Source: an uncultured Ruminococcus sp. (GTDB taxonomy: Bacteria; Bacillota_A; Clostridia; Oscillospirales; Ruminococcaceae). Taken from it: a stretch of 19,288 bases of DNA. Numbering within the stretch: the stretch's first letter is position 1; every line of letters begins with the position of its first letter. Where the stretch lies: contig CALFMA010000033.1 of NCBI GenBank assembly GCA_937880065.1, positions 1 to 19,288 of the forward strand, given 5' to 3'. Shown one piece after another: positions 16,708 to 19,288 of this stretch. The notes below the pieces were generated by a model that had not been told where the DNA came from, searched no databases, and saw only the letters and a list, made by a program, of their open reading frames with translations. Position numbers and translations under genes: made by a program.

Positions 16708-16725
16708 TAAAATAGTATAAAAAAT

Positions 16726-16767
16726 AAACCGACAATTAGGGCATTAACGCTTTAATTGTCGGTTTTT
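16726..16767 (+). terminator. Rho-independent terminator after pheT
   Basis: AAACCGACAATTA (16726-16738) pairs perfectly with TAATTGTCGGTTT (16753-16765), 13 bp, followed by further T residues. It starts 19 nt after the pheT stop. Confidence 0.92.
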
Positions 16768-16801
16768 CTTCATTTTGTCCACCTTTTATTCATTTTATCC
16801 G

Positions 16802-16830
16802 TTGACATATATTACAAATTGATTTAAAAT
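16802..16830 (+). promoter_or_regulatory. Strong sigma-A-type promoter of the GH43 gene
   Basis: A consensus TTGACA (16802-16807) and TAAAAT (16825-16830) are spaced by 17 nt. The predicted start near 16837 leaves a ~93-nt leader before the ATG at 16930. Confidence 0.8.
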
Positions 16831-16868
16831 TAATATATAGGATTTAGTTTGTTTTTAATTTTGGGTTT

Positions 16869-16900
16869 AAGGCAATATCGCTATAAATGTGATATGCCTT
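16869..16900 (+). promoter_or_regulatory. Leader hairpin, possible attenuator or mRNA stabiliser
   Basis: AAGGCAATATC (16869-16879) pairs with GATATGCCTT (16891-16900), 10 bp with one bulged A and an 11-nt loop, followed by TATTTT. It sits in the 5' leader of the GH43 gene, 17 nt before the GAGGTG ribosome site. The short U tract makes it a weak terminator at best. Confidence 0.5.
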
Positions 16901-16929
16901 TATTTTGGATAATTAATGAGGTGTTAAAA

Positions 16930-19288
16930 ATGAAAAATTCATCTAAGGTATGCAGAATGATTTCTGCATTGTGTACCGCTGTTTTATGCACAACTGCCGC
17001 AACAGCAACTCTACCCGCAAAGGATACAGCAGTTGCAGCTACAACATCAACTGTATGCAATCCTATTATATGGTCGGATGTTCCCGACTGCGATGTAATC
17101 AGAGTAGGGGATACATACTATATGGTCAGCACTACTATGTATTTCACCCCAGGTGCTCCCATTATGAAGTCGAAAGACCTTGTTTCGTGGGAAATCTGTA
17201 ACTACGTATATGATACACTTGCTAACGGTGATGTGCAAAACCTTACAAACGGAAAGCACGACTATGCTCATGGACAATGGGCTACAAGTCTGCGTTATCA
17301 CAAGGGTACATACTACGTATTTTTCGGCAGCTACGGTACAGGAAAATCATATATCTACAAGACAAATGACATTGAAAACGGTGAGTGGACACGTTCCGAA
17401 ATCAACGGAATGTATCACGATGCTTCAATGCTTTTTGATGATGACGGAAGAAATTATCTCGTATACGGCGGAGGCGGAGAAATCCGCATAAAAGAGCTTA
17501 ATTCCGAAATGACAGGCTTCAAGTCAGGCGGTGCAGATAAGGTACTTTTCAAAACAGGCCTTGATAACCTTGCAGGCGAGGGTGCACATATTCAGAAAAT
17601 CGGCGATTACTATTATGTGTTTATTATCGCATGGCCAAGCAGCAGCGGAAGAATTGAGCTTGTTTATAGAAGTAAAGATATTTTAGGCAATTATGAGGGA
17701 AAAACAATTCTCAATTCTGGTATTGGCTCATATGGTGCAGGCGTTGCTCAGGGTGGAATTGTTGATACTCCCGACGGCAAATGGTACGGTATGCTGTTTC
17801 AGGACCATGGCTCAGTAGGACGAATTCCAGCTCTTGTTCCTGTTAATTGGGTAAATAACTGGCCTGAAATGGGCGTTAACGGAAAAGTTCCCGTTACATT
17901 TGAAATTGAGGGCGAATTCACAGGTACACAGCTTGCAAAGGACGATGATTTCTCATATTCCTCAAATGACCTTGACCTTGTATGGCAATGGAACCACAAT
18001 CCCGACAATACAGCATGGAGCGTTACAGAGCGTGAGGGTTATTTGCGACTTACTAATAAAAGCCTTGCAACAAATCTTCTCAATGCAAAAAATACTCTTA
18101 CACAGCGAACTGAGGGTCCCGCTTGTTCAAGCATAATCAAGCTTGATACAAAGGGAATGAAAGTCGGCGACTATGCAGGACTTTCCGCATTCCAGTTCAA
18201 ATACGGAAACGTAGGTGTCTATGTTGCCGATAATGATGCAAAGAAGATTTATATGGCTGAAAATGGGGGATATTCTGGTAATGCTGCTGTAACAGACAGC
18301 CGTAATAAAATTATTGAAGAATTAAATCTCAACGGCGATGAAATCTATCTCAAAGAAGAATTCACATTTGCTACAATAAAATCCGATATGAGTTCCTCAA
18401 ATAATATTGATAAAGTAAAGTTCTTCTATTCCTATGACGGTCAGAATTGGACCCAGATAGGCAATGAACTTAGTATGTCCTACGATTTGAAGCTGTTCAC
18501 AGGCTACAGAAGTGCTATTTATAGCTATGCCACAAAGACTACAGGCGGTTATGCAGAGATTGACTTCTTCGACTATGAGCGTACACCTTGGAATGAAGCA
18601 CAGGTTGTCGAGCCTAATGATTTCGGCTGGTATTCTGTAAGCGGATTTGAGGGCAGTACCGACAAATGGACAGGACGTGGAAGTGCAGTTATTTCACCTA
18701 CATCGGATACTTCATTTGTGGGAAGCAGTTCGCTTTATGTTTCCGAAAGAGAATCAGCTTGGAACGGAGCATCAATTCCCCTTAGCAAAAATATCTACAA
18801 ATGCGGCGAAAACTACAGTTTTAGTGCAAATGTTATGTTCAATGAGGGTGAGGAGATAAACAATTTCTTTATGAAATTGCAGTATGTGGGAGCAGACGGC
18901 GAAACATACTATGCCCCTGTAGCAGAGGGTGCAGCACGTAAAAATCAATGGATTCAGCTTGCAAATTCTTCATTTACAATTCCTGAGGGTGCAACTGATA
19001 TGTATCTGTATGTGGAAACTGAAAGCGGTACAGATTCATTCTACCTTGACGAGGTTATAACAGCAATTGACGGAACTGGAATTTTGGGTGCTGATAAGCC
19101 AATCAAACTTATTACAGCTGATTTGAATTTTGACGGAATTGTTGATGTATTCGATTTATGCCTTGCAAGAGAGGGCGTGGACGGATTTGACGGTACAACT
19201 GTGGCAAGTGTTACAGATGTAAACAAAGATGGAGAATTTGATGAAAATGACCTTAAACTTAGGGAACAGTTCGTTTTAGGAAAAATCA
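16930..19288 (+). CDS. Secreted GH43 glycosidase with C2-type beta-sandwich, CBM22 and dockerin (3' partial)
   Basis: The frame stays open from the ATG at 16930 (GAGGTG 6 nt upstream) to the window end: 786 complete codons, no stop. A signal peptide (~1-37, ALCTAVLCTTAATAT) leads to a five-bladed-propeller GH43 domain (~43-325). The GH43 acidic triad is visible: base Asp53 in VPDCDVIRVGDTYYM, Asp164 in HDASMLFDDDG and acid Glu217 in GEGAHIQKIGDYYY. A beta-sandwich of the GH43 C2/DUF1349 type follows (~331-553), then a CBM22 (~564-715, with WTGRG, SLYVSERESAWNG and FYLDEV). A type I dockerin closes it: ADLNFDGIVDVFDLCL and TDVNKDGEFDENDLKL. The enzyme should cleave xylosidic or arabinosidic bonds in hemicellulose while attached to a cellulosome; exact substrate is unresolved. 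Only a few C-terminal residues are likely missing. Confidence 0.93.
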   Translation, partial: MKNSSKVCRMISALCTAVLCTTAATATLPAKDTAVAATTSTVCNPIIWSDVPDCDVIRVGDTYYMVSTTMYFTPGAPIMKSKDLVSWEICNYVYDTLANGDVQNLTNGKHDYAHGQWATSLRYHKGTYYVFFGSYGTGKSYIYKTNDIENGEWTRSEINGMYHDASMLFDDDGRNYLVYGGGGEIRIKELNSEMTGFKSGGADKVLFKTGLDNLAGEGAHIQKIGDYYYVFIIAWPSSSGRIELVYRSKDILGNYEGKTILNSGIGSYGAGVAQGGIVDTPDGKWYGMLFQDHGSVGRIPALVPVNWVNNWPEMGVNGKVPVTFEIEGEFTGTQLAKDDDFSYSSNDLDLVWQWNHNPDNTAWSVTEREGYLRLTNKSLATNLLNAKNTLTQRTEGPACSSIIKLDTKGMKVGDYAGLSAFQFKYGNVGVYVADNDAKKIYMAENGGYSGNAAVTDSRNKIIEELNLNGDEIYLKEEFTFATIKSDMSSSNNIDKVKFFYSYDGQNWTQIGNELSMSYDLKLFTGYRSAIYSYATKTTGGYAEIDFFDYERTPWNEAQVVEPNDFGWYSVSGFEGSTDKWTGRGSAVISPTSDTSFVGSSSLYVSERESAWNGASIPLSKNIYKCGENYSFSANVMFNEGEEINNFFMKLQYVGADGETYYAPVAEGAARKNQWIQLANSSFTIPEGATDMYLYVETESGTDSFYLDEVITAIDGTGILGADKPIKLITADLNFDGIVDVFDLCLAREGVDGFDGTTVASVTDVNKDGEFDENDLKLREQFVLGKI

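Noticed and set aside
17047..18136. Several short frames on both strands across the GH43 gene
   Set aside because: All lie within the continuous frame 16930-19288, which carries the GH43, CBM22 and dockerin motifs.

Overview
The window looks like a low-G+C Firmicute of the gut Ruminococcus / Oscillospiraceae type that degrades plant fibre with a cellulosome. Two secreted proteins end in type I dockerins, one of them a GH43-CBM22 hemicellulase. Extracellular proteins carry long Thr/Glu-rich linkers, the phenylalanyl-tRNA synthetase genes sit behind a T-box leader, and Shine-Dalgarno sites are strong. The genus is an inference from these traits; no rRNA or other strong marker is present.

Layout. 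(1) 1-851 is the 3' part of a secreted protein with cell-wall-binding repeats and a transglutaminase-like domain, followed by a structured inverted repeat (851-922). (2) 952-8470 is a tightly packed plus-strand cluster: a Thr/Glu-rich lipoprotein, an MBOAT O-acyltransferase, a DHHW/AlgX-like partner, a Thr-rich dockerin protein and a PreP-type M16C metalloprotease. Gaps are 0-11 nt and the last two genes overlap. The MBOAT and DHHW genes form a classical polysaccharide O-acetylation pair; the dockerin protein suggests a link to the cellulosome. A hairpin at 8475-8511 ends this unit and the convergent minus-strand unit. (3) 8516-11518 (minus) holds a two-TM membrane protein, the bifunctional NAD(P)HX epimerase/dehydratase and a small putative lipoprotein. 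(4) 11519-11929 is a divergent control region with back-to-back promoters and a Phe (UUC) T-box leader with its terminator. (5) 11930-16707 is pheS, two unrecognised membrane proteins that are visibly A+T-rich, then pheT, closed by a strong terminator. (6) 16802 to the window end is a promoter, a leader hairpin and a GH43-CBM22-dockerin enzyme cut at its 3' end within or just after the dockerin.

The least conventional parts are the O-acetylation/dockerin/protease cluster and the two membrane proteins placed between pheS and pheT. No CRISPR array, transposase, phage gene, tRNA or rRNA was seen. All calls come from reading motifs by eye; no database search was run.
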